64,000 nucleotides of DNA from Pegea sp. RAD2-039. Taxonomy: Eukaryota > Chordata > Thaliacea > Salpida > Salpidae. The notes beneath the pieces were generated by a model that was given only the letters and a program-made list of their open reading frames with translations, did not search any database and had not been told where the DNA came from. Of the stretch, positions 10,085 to 22,400 are shown piece by piece (position 1 is the stretch's first letter; every line of letters starts with the position of its first letter). The position numbers and the translations under genes are program-made. The stretch lies in contig JAQGEQ010000380.1 of the NCBI GenBank assembly GCA_034620365.1, positions 3,906,001 to 3,970,000 on the forward strand. Direction: 5' to 3'.

Positions 10085-12900
10085 AAAGCTGGATGAAAAA
10101 AATTTATTTCAATAAATCCAAAGGAGGGTGCCTGAAAAAGGCACCCTTCGCCAATACACATTCTCACAAATAATATCTATTAAGTTAGAAATATAGAAAG
10201 CAAAATAAGTAACACATGGCATTTCAGAAGTCTTCAAAGCATATAACAGTGAACAATTACATAGGATTATAACAATATTTAAAAAAAAAGGAAAAAAATT
10301 CACAGTTTATAATGACAATTGTGGCAATATTAAAACGGTTCAACTTCTGCTTGAATAACATGAATTATTCTGACATGACAATGTCTGTTGGCAGCTGGTT
10401 CTAAGTACTAATCATGCGATATGAGAAAAAATTCGCTCTGACTAACGTACCAGGTGATATAGGCTTATTAAGGTGTAATGTGTGTCGTCTGAGTTGATAT
10501 AACTTCAGGGAAGGACTAATGAAAAAGAAAGCATCGAATTTAGGGTCAACTGAATTGTGAATAATTTAGAAAATAATAATTAAGTCGTATTTAATCCGTC
10601 GAATTTCCAAAGTATCTAAATTAAAGAAACTGAGACAATATTTACAACTATCGTATCTAATATTAAGTTCCCTGCATACCAATCTCGTAAATGTGGCCTG
10701 AACAGATTCGATTTTTTTTTATATCACCACTTGGTTTGGAATCAATGAACTGACATTGTATTCAAGAATTGGACGTACGTACAATTTGAAAAGATTGCTA
10801 AAAAAGCATGGATCCTTAGAGTTAAAGGTTTTATACTAAGGTAGACAAGGTTATTCAAAGTCAGATGATAGAGTAATGCCAAGGTATAGGGCCGAAGATA
10901 TTTGCTGAATTATAAATCCATTGATGGAGTATTGGTTCAAGCAATTTACAGCTGGTTTATGAGAAAAAGTTATAAGTTCAGACTTTGTGGGCTGGATTCT
11001 GAGTTGCCAATTCGTAGACCAGTTTTTTACAGTGTGTAGTGCAGTTTGTAGCTTTGAAGGATTGCAAGATAATAACTTGATGTCATCTGTATACACAAAC
11101 ACTCTGACATCATCTACTGCTCTTAGTCTTCTGATGAGGTCTTTGATAAAAATTAAAAGAGAAGTGGACCCAGAACGGAACCATGAGGAGTACCACTGGT
11201 GATTTGACTAGGAGTAGATAAAGATCTTTCTACATGAGTTTGTTGGGCTCTACCTGATAGGTAATCTTCAATCCACTGTAAGATAAAGCTGTTGATTTTT
11301 AAGTTTTTCAATACAGTAATGAGCTTGTGTGGGACAGAATCAAACGCTTTAGCAAAATCGAGATATATGATGTCACAAGGATTATTACTTTCATAATGGG
11401 ATGTAAGCTCATTAAGAAAAGTGAGATGTTGAGTCAGGGAAGATCTCCGTTTCACAAAGCCATGTTGGAGATCAGATATTAGATGGTGCTCCATCAAATG
11501 ACTGGTCATATGATTGTGAATGATTTGCTCTCGAGTTCTGCAGATAACTGAAGTCAGCGAAACTGGTCTGTAGTTAAGTGCCGTGTTTCTGGGACCCTTT
11601 TTATAATTAGTAGTAATAATAGCGCAATTCTAAATTTGTGGAACTCCTCCTCGCCTTATAGTGATGTTAAAGAGTAGCGATAAATCGAAAGTATTTTTTC
11701 TTAAAAACAAAGCAGGGATCGGATCTGGGGTGTTGGAAACTGATGATTTTAAAGAAGAAATAGCCTTAACTAGCATATCGTTCGTTATGTCAAGATCTAT
11801 CATCTCCTAGACATTTATAAGAATAATGAAGTAGGAAAGAGAAGGAGCATTGACATCATCGGTTATAACAGCTCTTTTAAATTAATTGTTCAGCTTTATT
11901 CTTTGGTTCCATCACAAGCTGGTCGCTGTTATCAAGTGAGGGAGGTAGATGAGATCTCGCCTTAAGCTTGTGATTTATGAAACCAAAAAACGTTTTCTTG
12001 CTAGGTGAAGATAAAACTGCACTTTCTCTTCCTAAATAGAAATTAGAAATAAATTTCTAGTGCAGAGATTTGATGAAAGGGTCTGCTTTAGTTTGTTTGT
12101 ATAGGAGGTTTTTCAAATGTTATAAATTCCGTAAATATTTGGGCAAATGTGGTTTTTTGTTAACTCTATAAAAAGGTATGAATTTTTCGATTTTTAAATG
12201 CTGAATTCGGGTTATTCAAATCGATTTTACTAATATTCAAATCCCCCAAAATATATAACTCAGGAGACACTATGCTCTTCAGTACCTTCAATAAGGCCTT
12301 AACAGTAATCCAGTCATTAGTTTTAGATGGTGTTAGGTATGTACATATAAAAAAAGAAAATTTGAACTTTGAGTAATGAAAATCAAAAGCGATAATCTCT
12401 AACCCTGAGCAGTTAATGGGATCGATCTGAATTCTAGAGATCATGGGTGCAAGCGATGTTTTGTAAATTACGCGAACACCGCCGTCTCTATCATACAGTC
12501 TATCGCAACGCAAAACACAAAAAAGATTACCGTCAACCAGAAAAGAATCAGGATAAAACGGTTTCAACCAAGTTTCAGTAATAAAAACAAATATGAAATC
12601 ATGAGAATGCAAATTTCAATTGGAAAATTTTGTTAATAATCGACCGTGCGTTGAAGAACATACCTAATGTGATAGAAGAATTGTCTTTTTGATGCTTGTG
12701 AGATTTGATGATGGGCTTCTGTGAATTGATGGTAGCGGCCATGAAGGAAAAATGTAAAATGTGGAGGTAGAAACCTCAAGTTTTTGCAGGAAATTGTACC
12801 ACGTGATAGTAGAGGTCTCTATTGCGGGCAAACTGATTGATACCGGATCTTCCAAGTATCCAAGGATCTTCCCAGATCGATACTCTTGTTGGTAACGGAT
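10085..12900 (-). mobile_element. LINE copy A (CR1/Jockey-like), near full-length, dead
   Basis: Element sense runs right to left. The apurinic endonuclease part is at 12166-12612 (TETWLKPFYPDSF, YDRDGGV and LGDLNISKID motifs). The reverse transcriptase starts at 11509 (HGFVKRRSSLTQH, IYLDFAKAFDSVPH, GSVLGPLLF) and continues at 11102 (FVYTDDIKLLS, the catalytic Y-x-D-D box). Frameshifts and stops separate these parts. The 3' end near 10095 carries a perfect short hairpin (GGGTGCC/GGCACCC). Sequence upstream of the endonuclease, to about 12900, has three GGATCTTCC copies and may be the element's 5' region. No ORF1 is recognisable. Confidence 0.85.
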
Positions 12901-13107
12901 CTTCCAAGAGCTTTGTAAGTGGAAAGATTCAATCTCGAAACTTTAAGATTCACTAAGCTCAAATTAAATTTAAAGTAGAGATGGCTCAGTCATCTAAGAT
13001 GTGGAGAATAAATAGGTTTTGTAAATTCAACTTCCATCTGTTGAAGAAACAGTACAAAAATATAAAGCTGTTTATCATGGAGGGCCTCATTGTGAGCTAA
13101 ATCACTT

Positions 13108-13142
13108 TCTTCTTCTTTTCTTCTTCTTTTCTTCTTCTTTTC
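13108..13142 (+). repeat. Pyrimidine microsatellite, 11-nt period
   Basis: About three tandem copies of TTCTTCTTTTC. Confidence 0.9.
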
Positions 13143-13307
13143 TTATTGAGCTGTAGGTTTTTTTCAAGATGTTTTTTGACAAAGTTTGCTTTTTTGCAAA
13201 CCTATTATCAGCATTCGACCTAAACACAGTCATCATACATTAACATGATTACTGAGAGGTACAAACAATTCTGAATTTGTCTCATCTGAGTACAAGAACT
13301 ATCAAGA

Positions 13308-13395
13308 ATATTTTGCCGCTGGCGTAAATGTGTTATTGTTTATTTCTTATATACTGGTGTCATTCAGTACTAGACTGCTGTGAGTATCATTAGTA
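13308..13395 (+). repeat. Dispersed repeat, copy 2
   Basis: Diverged second copy of the sequence at 9945-10035. It shares ATTTTGCCGCTG-CGTAAAT, TGTCATTC-GTA and the spacing between them. The two copies bracket LINE A as imperfect direct repeats about 3.3 kb apart. Confidence 0.5.
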
Positions 13396-16300
13396 TACTT
13401 ATCATTATTAATATTCTATATATTATTAGAATTATTTTACTTACTGCTTCATTGTATCATTAAAATTAAGTGTCTTCTCTTTGGTGACACAAAGATTTTT
13501 CTGCAACAATTTTTTCAACTCTCTAAGTACCACTTCAAAGTATCTAAATTAGAAATTTTCTGAACTCTTTTACTGATTAACGAATAAATCAATTATCATT
13601 TCATTCTTTCTGAAGACAGTGTGGGAGTAGAAGAAGATATATAAATTCTAATTGCATCTCTAAAAGCTGCATCGAATTTATGTGGCTCGTGAACAAGATT
13701 GAAAAAAATTTGATTTTTTAAAGATTTTCGAGTTTTGCTTTGGAAAGGCGTGCTGAAGAAACCTTTAAGACTGATTACTTTTTACTTCAAACTCCGCATC
13801 AAAGAAAAAATGATGATGATGTCTCTAATAGCCTCTGGAACATGAATCTAAAGTTTACAACTTTATTCAGAATTAGTCCTTCACTTAGCGAAGCTTTATA
13901 CTTGTCAACGCCAATTGATACCCGGCTCTTCTCTTCCTGACCTTATTCTAGCGAACTATCTTGTGAAATTACTTTGTCATCAGCATCAAATTATAAATGA
14001 ATTAATATTAAAGTCAGCCAGTCCTCTAACCAGAGTTCTAACTTTAGCTAAAGTATAAAGTTAGAAAACTTAGACAATTTGTATTCAAAGCAAGTTTACA
14101 GTTCTGTATACGATCTTAACGTTTTTAGGAAACTTTAACTTTATCAATGGCTTTATATTTTCTAGATTTTAACCTTGATAGTCTAGAGAAGTGTTTCTTA
14201 TTATACTAGCCTCTAGCAGGATCATTTTGCAATAAGATCAAACTAGTAGCAAACAGTCACAGCTACCTAAATGATTAAGCTAAGTTAATTATTTTTCAAT
14301 GAGTATTTGTTATATTCTACCAGTATAAATTTATGGGATCAATATTAAAAAGCTTTATGAAATAAGAAGTTGCCAAAAAAAGTTAAGAAGAACTTAAAAC
14401 AGTCAATTTTCTTCTGTAAAATCATCGCTTTATAAGAAACTCAACTTTTTTATCTGCTTAATAACTATTGCTTAGTAAAACAAATTTACTGACATAACTG
14501 GGTGACATTTGACAAATGAAAGTATTCTTATATAGGAAGAATTTGATTAATTGATGTATGAATTATTTAGCTGTAATATTTTTAGAGTTACCTAAAATAG
14601 CTGTTTTTAAGGACACTCGCCTTTATCGTAAGTGCTATCAACAAAACAAGTCCTTAGAACTCAATAATCACCTACCACAGAATATCTATAAGATAAGTTT
14701 CTTAGGGATTATAATTATTAGAAGTGAAGTTGTTTAAGGCAACGTGTTAATAGTAATTACGCAAGGTTCTTTACTCGCTTTTTAGAACAAATTGAAACAC
14801 TACAAAAACCAAATTGAAAGGATACAACTTACCTATATACAGAACATAGAAATAAAAAGCTATTCATATAAAATGTATTCTATGAAGTTTAATTGTTACT
14901 TATGGACATTTATAATATTTATTGATTTTTATTTCATTTTGATAGACAGGTGTAAGCGAAAACGTTCATTCATTTTAATTGGAATTAATGCAAATGTAAT
15001 CATCAAAGGTAATCTTTTTGTTATTTTTTTCAGCAACTAATTCAACTGCATATTGAGATACTGCGAGATTTTAACTTTCGATTAAAAATCATTTATATTC
15101 AATTAAAGTTATTCAAGACTGTACAAAAGCTCATTGAAAAACAACAAATAATATCCGATGATAGAATTCATTCCAAGGCACTGTGTTTGACCTTTTAGTT
15201 TACTCAATTCTAATAAATTAATCATTCAAGTAGTTCCTGTAAATCAAAGTTGAGAAAATCTTTTGTGTCTGACTCCATAATATCCTCCTTACAGATCTTT
15301 TAAATGTCTTTTCAGCTAATCGAAAAAGATTTTCTTTTAAGAATTTCTTTAAATTTAGATATTTTTTCATCTCAGGTAGTAAAAATAAAAACAAATTGTT
15401 TGTTTACAAAAGTAAATTTATCAAATTAAATTTACCAACTTAACATTTCCATTTAATAATCCTCTTGTTACCTTTTAAACAAATGTCAGTTTAAAAAATG
15501 TGTTCCTTGTTTTATTTTAGTTACAAGTTGCTAAACAATTTGTTGTCGAGAAATATTTTCAACTAAAATAAAGTAACTTTTAAAGTTCACATTTGATTTA
15601 TATTTGTTAATTATTTTTTTCAACAAAATATTTGTCAATTTAGTATTTATTTATCAGTCTGAATATTTATAATTTCACATTACTATCAAACAGTAGAAGT
15701 TTTGTAAATACCCAATCGATGGTTTGCAATTGTTACGATGAATTGTTATAATAAGTATTATTCAGAACAATTTATTTTTTAACTCAACCATAATTAGGAG
15801 AAACAGTTAATATTCCAAATAATTCCAGTCATTTTTACAGGTGAATTTTACTAGCAGCAAAACAAACGCTTTTTCTTTTTTAAGATTGATCAGTTTTGAT
15901 AAAACTTTCTCATATATCTAGTTAGTATAAATTCAATTCTATTTATTGATACTTAATATAGAAACGTCTATTTATAAATAACTTAAAAATACTTTTGAAA
16001 CTAATTTTTTATTTAAAAATGTCTTTTATATAGAAATAACCTTTTGAAGTTTCAATTAGTTTATTCAAAATTTAATTATTTATTCACAATAACAAAATTC
16101 TGATCAGAAAACTTTTATTTCAAAAATAACTTGATATACAAACAAGAAAGTTTTAGATAACTAAGAGACTGCTTGTGAAACATGATAAAGAAAATATTGC
16201 ACAACAAATGATTGATTTCTAATTTTCTTGCAATTTTATAGCCCTAAGAATCGATTTTAATTTTATAAACTGATTTAGATTGTGGGCCAGTTTTAAAATA

Positions 16301-16457
16301 AGTCCAAAAAAGAATATAAGTTCTCATAATATAAAGGTTGCCATGATGAAAAGATAATGATTAACTAGACGCTATAAAATGAACATTACAAACATCAACT
16401 GGTTACTGGTTTGGTGGTTTTTGATATAATCTTATAATTTGTGTAGATTGAAGTTGA

Positions 16458-19400
16458 TCATCGCAAATTACTTGCATTAGAACCATTTTTACGCCGCTTG
16501 ATGTTCCTAAAAAGATAAATTTAATTTTAAAGACTCTTTAAAAAGTTGATGATCTTACCTTTCCTTGCGCTGCTCATTCAACATAAACAAAGTCTTTCGG
16601 ATTTGTAGCTGCTGTTGAGTACAAATCTTCATTTGTGGGGAACCTGGTTGAAGAGAGTCAATCTCTTGTTGGAGTTCATCGTTTCTTTCTCGAAGTCGAT
16701 CAATAGAGTCGTAAAACTTCTGATCTTCTTCCTTTTATGAAGTTAGATTTATTATTTTGGAGAAATTTTCAAGAATTTTATCTTTATTTTGAAACTTGTA
16801 TAATAAGATCAGTTCTTATTTGTGAATTAGACACAAAAGATGTACAATCACACAAATGATTAAACAACAGATCAGTATTTACCTTAGCGCTTCTGATATC
16901 AACATGAACTAACAGAGCAGCTAGTAGTAGCGGTTCTGAATGAACGTTTTTCAATGGAACTGAACGTAAACCTATTTCGGAAAAAAAGAAAATCAAAAAT
17001 CTTCATATAAACTTGGAATAAAATATTTCAGTTTTTCGGCCACAAATTTCAACTTAAATGTTTTTGTAACAAAAAAAAACTCCAACGATTTTTGGCAGGT
17101 TATCTAAAGACGTCTTCTTGGATTTTCAAAATCGTTAACCACGAATATAGCTCCCGATTTGTCTCACTAACTTTAGTTTTGAAGACTTGCTCTCTGATTG
17201 GTCAAAATTGGATTTTTTTGCCTTAAAATGCTTTGTGTAGAAAGTATTTGAAAAAAGTTTAATTTAAAACAACTTGAACAATATCAATTGAGCATTTAAG
17301 TAAAAAAAAGACTTTATTATCAAAGTAGTTGCTGAAAAGCTGGAACTATTGGGTCATCTGTGTTAACTTAAACATGGTCAAAATTTCAAAACAAAAAGAC
17401 AGAAAAAGTAGGATCTTGTGCAAGCAGAACAAAAAATAAGTACAAAAATGAGAGATATGTGCCAGGACATTAAAGTCTTGAAGTACTGCAGAAATTATAA
17501 ATGGGGGTTTAGCTTCATGAAAGAAATTGGTCGTTCTTCTTTTGCTTTTGATCTAATTGCTTAAAATACATTTGTACTCAACTTTTAAGAGTTTCAAACA
17601 AGAACTAGAGGTTGGTCTTTTTCATGGACCCCAGATTTGTACATTGATGAAAGATCCCGGTTTTTTCAACTATTTGAATAGAGGTGGTTGAATGTCTGGA
17701 ACTCTTTTTAAGAAACTTTACAAATATTTTGAAAGTTGAATTATGGAAATTAGTAAAAAATGCAAATTACTATGAAGAACAGCTTGGTGCTTATATGAAA
17801 AGTTTGTTTTCTCTTCAATCACAAAGATCTGGAAATTTCTGGGATTATATTGAAAGATTCCGCCAAGATACGGAAGAAAATCACCAAATTGGTGGGTTAG
17901 GATCGGTGGTAAACTACTTTTGGAATTTTATAAGCCCCATAAATGCCATTCAAACAAGAACCTGACAATAATCGGCAATTTTCTATCTACAATTTAGTTG
18001 TCAACATTATATAAAATCTATTCAAATATTGTAAGATATCATCTACATCTATTTCAACAGATTTTGTCGAGTTTAGAATCTTTTCAAATTGACTTCTTAC
18101 AATCTCTTAGAGATTAGAGACAATTTAACAAAATACAAAGTTTGTTTCTAAATTTGTAAAAAACCTAATTGCTCTCAAGAAAGAGCTGATATTAAAGAGC
18201 TAAATGGTCGGAGGTAATTACAGTTGGTAACTTGTTAACTAAAGTTTGAAAGAAAATTGAAAGATTAAATCTCAAAAAAGATATCAGTCAAAAAAACATC
18301 TCTTTTAAGTTCTTGAAGAATTATTGTAAAAATTAATCTGCAAAATTTTTTATGATCAAAAAAAAGATGAAGACTCAAACTAACCAGATTTAACATGAGT
18401 CAACGGGATCGTGGCTGCTGCTAAAAAGTTTGGATCACCGAACATGTCCTGATCCTGAACATTAAAACGAAGAAAAGCTGTTTCTGGGCAAGAGACGTCA
18501 AAATTAAAAGAGTTGTCTGTGTCCCAAGTTGGATTCAATCCATTGTCCTCTACAACAAAGAAGTTTTCTCTTCAATTGTGATTGGCTACCATCCGAGATT
18601 TCACCTTTCTTTGGTGTCTTCATCTTTTGATCATCAAATTCACATCCTGTGATCTCTACTTCTACAAATGGACATGTTAAACCCCAACCAGATTTTGGAA
18701 GATGTCGTGCCCCTAGAATCTATTTATTGGATAGTGTGTCAAAGATTCAAAACATTTTGATGAAAATGGTCCTTGTGATACCTGGATGTTGAGGATGAGT
18801 CGGTTTTTGGATGCAGGAGTTTTTTTGAAAGGATGAAACGTCGAATCGCGAAAACTTTCAGGTTGAAGCACATAACCACAACCAGCGTTGACTGCGAAAC
18901 GTGATTGGTTCAGTTGCATTGCTCGATCTGAGAAAAGGATAAAGATCAGAGCTGATAAAGCAAGATTATTCGATGCAAAGACCTCCAGTTTGAAAGTTTA
19001 AAGCAACCAATTGGCTGCCACAATTCCAGAAAGGTAATGGATTGTAGTTGGATGAGTTTTGTCTTGTATTCTAGAAATAAAAAGATTTAAATCTGTTATC
19101 TGCTCTTTATCTGAAGATTTTTAATAAAATAGAAGTTTATGTCGATAGCTACAAGCTATTTTAAATACTTCATCACTTACTCTCGGATATATTCGAGAAA
19201 ATTGTCTAAGATTATAATTCAAGAAGATCCTGCATTTATCACCATGAACATATCTATCTGCTTTTGCTTCTGAAAATGAAGTCATCTCATGACAAGGACT
19301 ATTTTCTGTAAAGAGAAGTTTGTTGCAAATTACAGATGTTTGGAAGGTAATTTTTCTAATTACTTTTATTTTCATCAAATACAACTGGACGACAATAAAC

Positions 19401-22400
19401 AACCAGATCAGAAAGTTCCACAGCAATTCGCTTCTGGCTTTCAATGTTTTTCTTCTTTCTCGCCTAAAATTATTACAATGAATAATCAATACAAGAAGCT
19501 GAGATATCAATTACTTGAGTGTCTTGCTGCTCTTTTGCCCGACGAAGACATTCTAGCCAAGACACTAAATCATCTTTCGTGCTGCAAGCGAGGTCATAAC
19601 ACTCTCCATTAGCCTTGCGCAGTTTGAAAGCGTTAGGTTGATGTCTACCTTCAGCTAGTTCTAGTTGTAATCGATAAATATCAGATTTGTGAAATGATAT
19701 TTGTTCTTAATGTTCTGACTTAAAGTGAAGTAGTTCAAGTACAAGTAGATGAATAAAAGAAAGTTGTAGATGAGACTAGTGAGAAATTTTTGAAGAAAAT
19801 CATTTATTTGTTGGTTTACTTTCACTTTTGTACATCAATTTACAATGGAACTAACCAATCGAACAATTCTTGAGATCGATTGATCCTTTTTGCATTTCTC
19901 CAAGAATACTAGCAGTTGGCGATCTCTAAATGAGAAACAAATGAAATGAAAAAGCTTTTACAAGCAGCAGGTTTACTCAATGTGGAAACCAACAGTAGAA
20001 AATCCTACTTCAACTTTTAATTCACAAATTATAAATCGTAAATAACATACATTTTCTTCTCTAGCTTCCAGCTCTTCTACGTAATTACTTGGAAACCAAG
20101 ATGAATTTTTTCCTCCATAATCTCCACTCCACCTACGAATTGAATCAATAAAGCTTTTATACAAGGAGAAGAAAGTACAAACCATCCATGTTCTGATTTA
20201 ACTACGTTGGTTATGATAGCATGTTTACAAAACGACAATTCATCTTCACGTTGTGCTTTGTAGTCGTATAAAGCTTTCACTTTCAACGAGCTGATGTTAG
20301 CAGGTACGTAAGACATTCCAGAAGAACTATTACCACTCAGAGAGATTGTACTGAGTCCATCTTGTAGTGAATTAAGTTGCTACATTTACGAGAGAAATTA
20401 ATAAAGTGGTCACGTGATTCGGTAATAACAGAACTTGTCTAATCGCTGCAATTTGACTTTTCGTTGTGGGGTGGCGTAATTTCACTTTCCTGTAGAGTGT
20501 ATGTTCTTGATAAAAAGCGATGATGTCACAAATAGTGACGAATGAGGCGTTGCCGATCATGAACAAGCCGCCATCAATGTTGATTTTGCAATGCTTCACT
20601 TTTTCTTCGGCGCTGAAAAGATTTCCAGAAAATAATCGAATTGTTTCAATTTAGTTGAATCTTTAATTAAATTTTTAGAAAGCTTCATATTAGCAAAACC
20701 CAATTTCAAAGCCGATTTTGCTAACCTAAATGAAATAGCATATGAAGAATGACCTCCTGTATCGGATTTTCTAACAAGAAATGCTCCATCTCGATTAATC
20801 TGCATCAATATTGCTCCTGCTTCATATCTTGATATGTCCTCATGATACCATCTTTTAAATCAAAAAAAAATTTGAAAGAAATTTAATTTGAAATCTTCGT
20901 TCATACTCTTTTTCAGCGTGAGCGTTTGGTTTTGGGATCGGATCAGTTAGTAGAAGCTCCATTCCAGGGTTACAAAGAGGATTATGTTGATAGTAAGTGA
21001 TGAGATCATATAGTGTAGAAAATGATGTTGATGATAAAAAGAAAAATGTTGTTTGTCCGTTAGAACATGGTGATTGTACGCGACAATGACTAATTTTTCC
21101 TTGTTGTCTGTGGATTAAATAAAGATGATCTGAATTTAAATTAACTTTTAATTGAAACTTACACAAATGATAAGGTGTAGTTGCCGATGAAGGTTTGACT
21201 ATCACGAACTAGAAATGCACCATCAACACTCAAGTAGTTACTTAGTTGTGTTTCAGCTTCTGCTCGACTAATAGCTCCGTGAAACCATTTTTCTTTTAAA
21301 TAAAGCTCGTCTATTCCATCTTCCTGATTTTGAAATTACTTTTTTTATTAGGTTTCAATTGATTAAGTGAAGGTTAGTTATAAGTTGTAATTATTCAAGA
21401 ATAATTGTAAAAGATGATCTTTTGTAAAAAAAAGTAGCTTCAAAACCAGCAAAAAGTTTTACTCTTTATTAATGTAATTTCATTAATACTCATTTGTACT
21501 GTTTAGTCTACATAAACAAAACTTATCTGAAATATTTCATTCCAATAAATGAGTTTAGTTTTAAGAATAAATTAAAAAGAAAAAATGTTCAAATAACTTT
21601 AAAGATATTTGAAACACCTAAACCCACTTTTGGTTTGAAGTTTTTGGTTGATTAAATCAACTACTAATTTTAAATCATGAAAATTAGATTTAGAAATAGA
21701 ACATTGATCCCAACTAAAATCTAAGCTTCATCTTAAACCAAAACAAAGACAGATTATTTAGAAAGTTAATTTAAAGTAAACCATAATTTATATAGTTGAA
21801 ATAAAAAGCAAGAAAATTGATTTGAAATAAAATGTAGAAAACAAGAAGATATTGGAATGATACGTAAAGTTATTTCTTACATTAGGTTCATCTGCTGTAT
21901 TCACACTATCCACCTTTTCATCATTTGCTATTTGTCGTTCTTCAGTGTAAACCAATTTACAATCATCAGTAAGTGCGAAGTAATGTAAATTCCATTCCTG
22001 TTAAAAAAACATCAAATTGAATGAATCAATAACCTCTCTTACTTTAAATGTTGGGTCTTCAAAATACATCATTCCACTTTTAATCGCTTGTGTTTCAAGT
22101 CCAGTTTCTAAAACACAAAAATAATTTGAAAATGTGTGAATCTTCAGCTAATTATCAACAACCTCTGCTGTCTACAATCTCCTCTGTCTGTCTGTTAGCA
22201 TCATCCAACTTTTTATGCTAAAAATTAAGAAATTCGAGAAATGAATAAACTGGAAATAGATTTCTATTCAAACCTTGATAATAATCTTATTTCGAAGCTG
22301 ATTAGGAGATGGTAGCAAACCATTTTCAGTTGGTATTGGTTCTCGTAGTAACATATCTGCAGAAAAACTCGATGAAACGCTTCAAACAGACCCTGTAATC

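Larger units (their letters stand above)
12901..16457. other. Gene-free region downstream of PLC-gamma
   Basis: AT-rich, with a TTCTTCTTTTC microsatellite (about 11-nt period, 13108-13142) and the second copy of a dispersed repeat (13308-13395). A 66-codon open frame at 13740-13940 has somewhat coding-like composition, but I recognise nothing in it. From 14000 to 16380 I see no gene. The PLC-gamma 3' UTR should occupy its right end. Confidence 0.5.

Noticed and set aside
10987..11202. Plus-strand frame in LINE A
   Set aside because: Antisense to the reverse transcriptase core.
19289..19612. 107-codon plus-strand frame
   Set aside because: Antisense to PLC-gamma exons encoding the split-PH end and the start of the Y domain.
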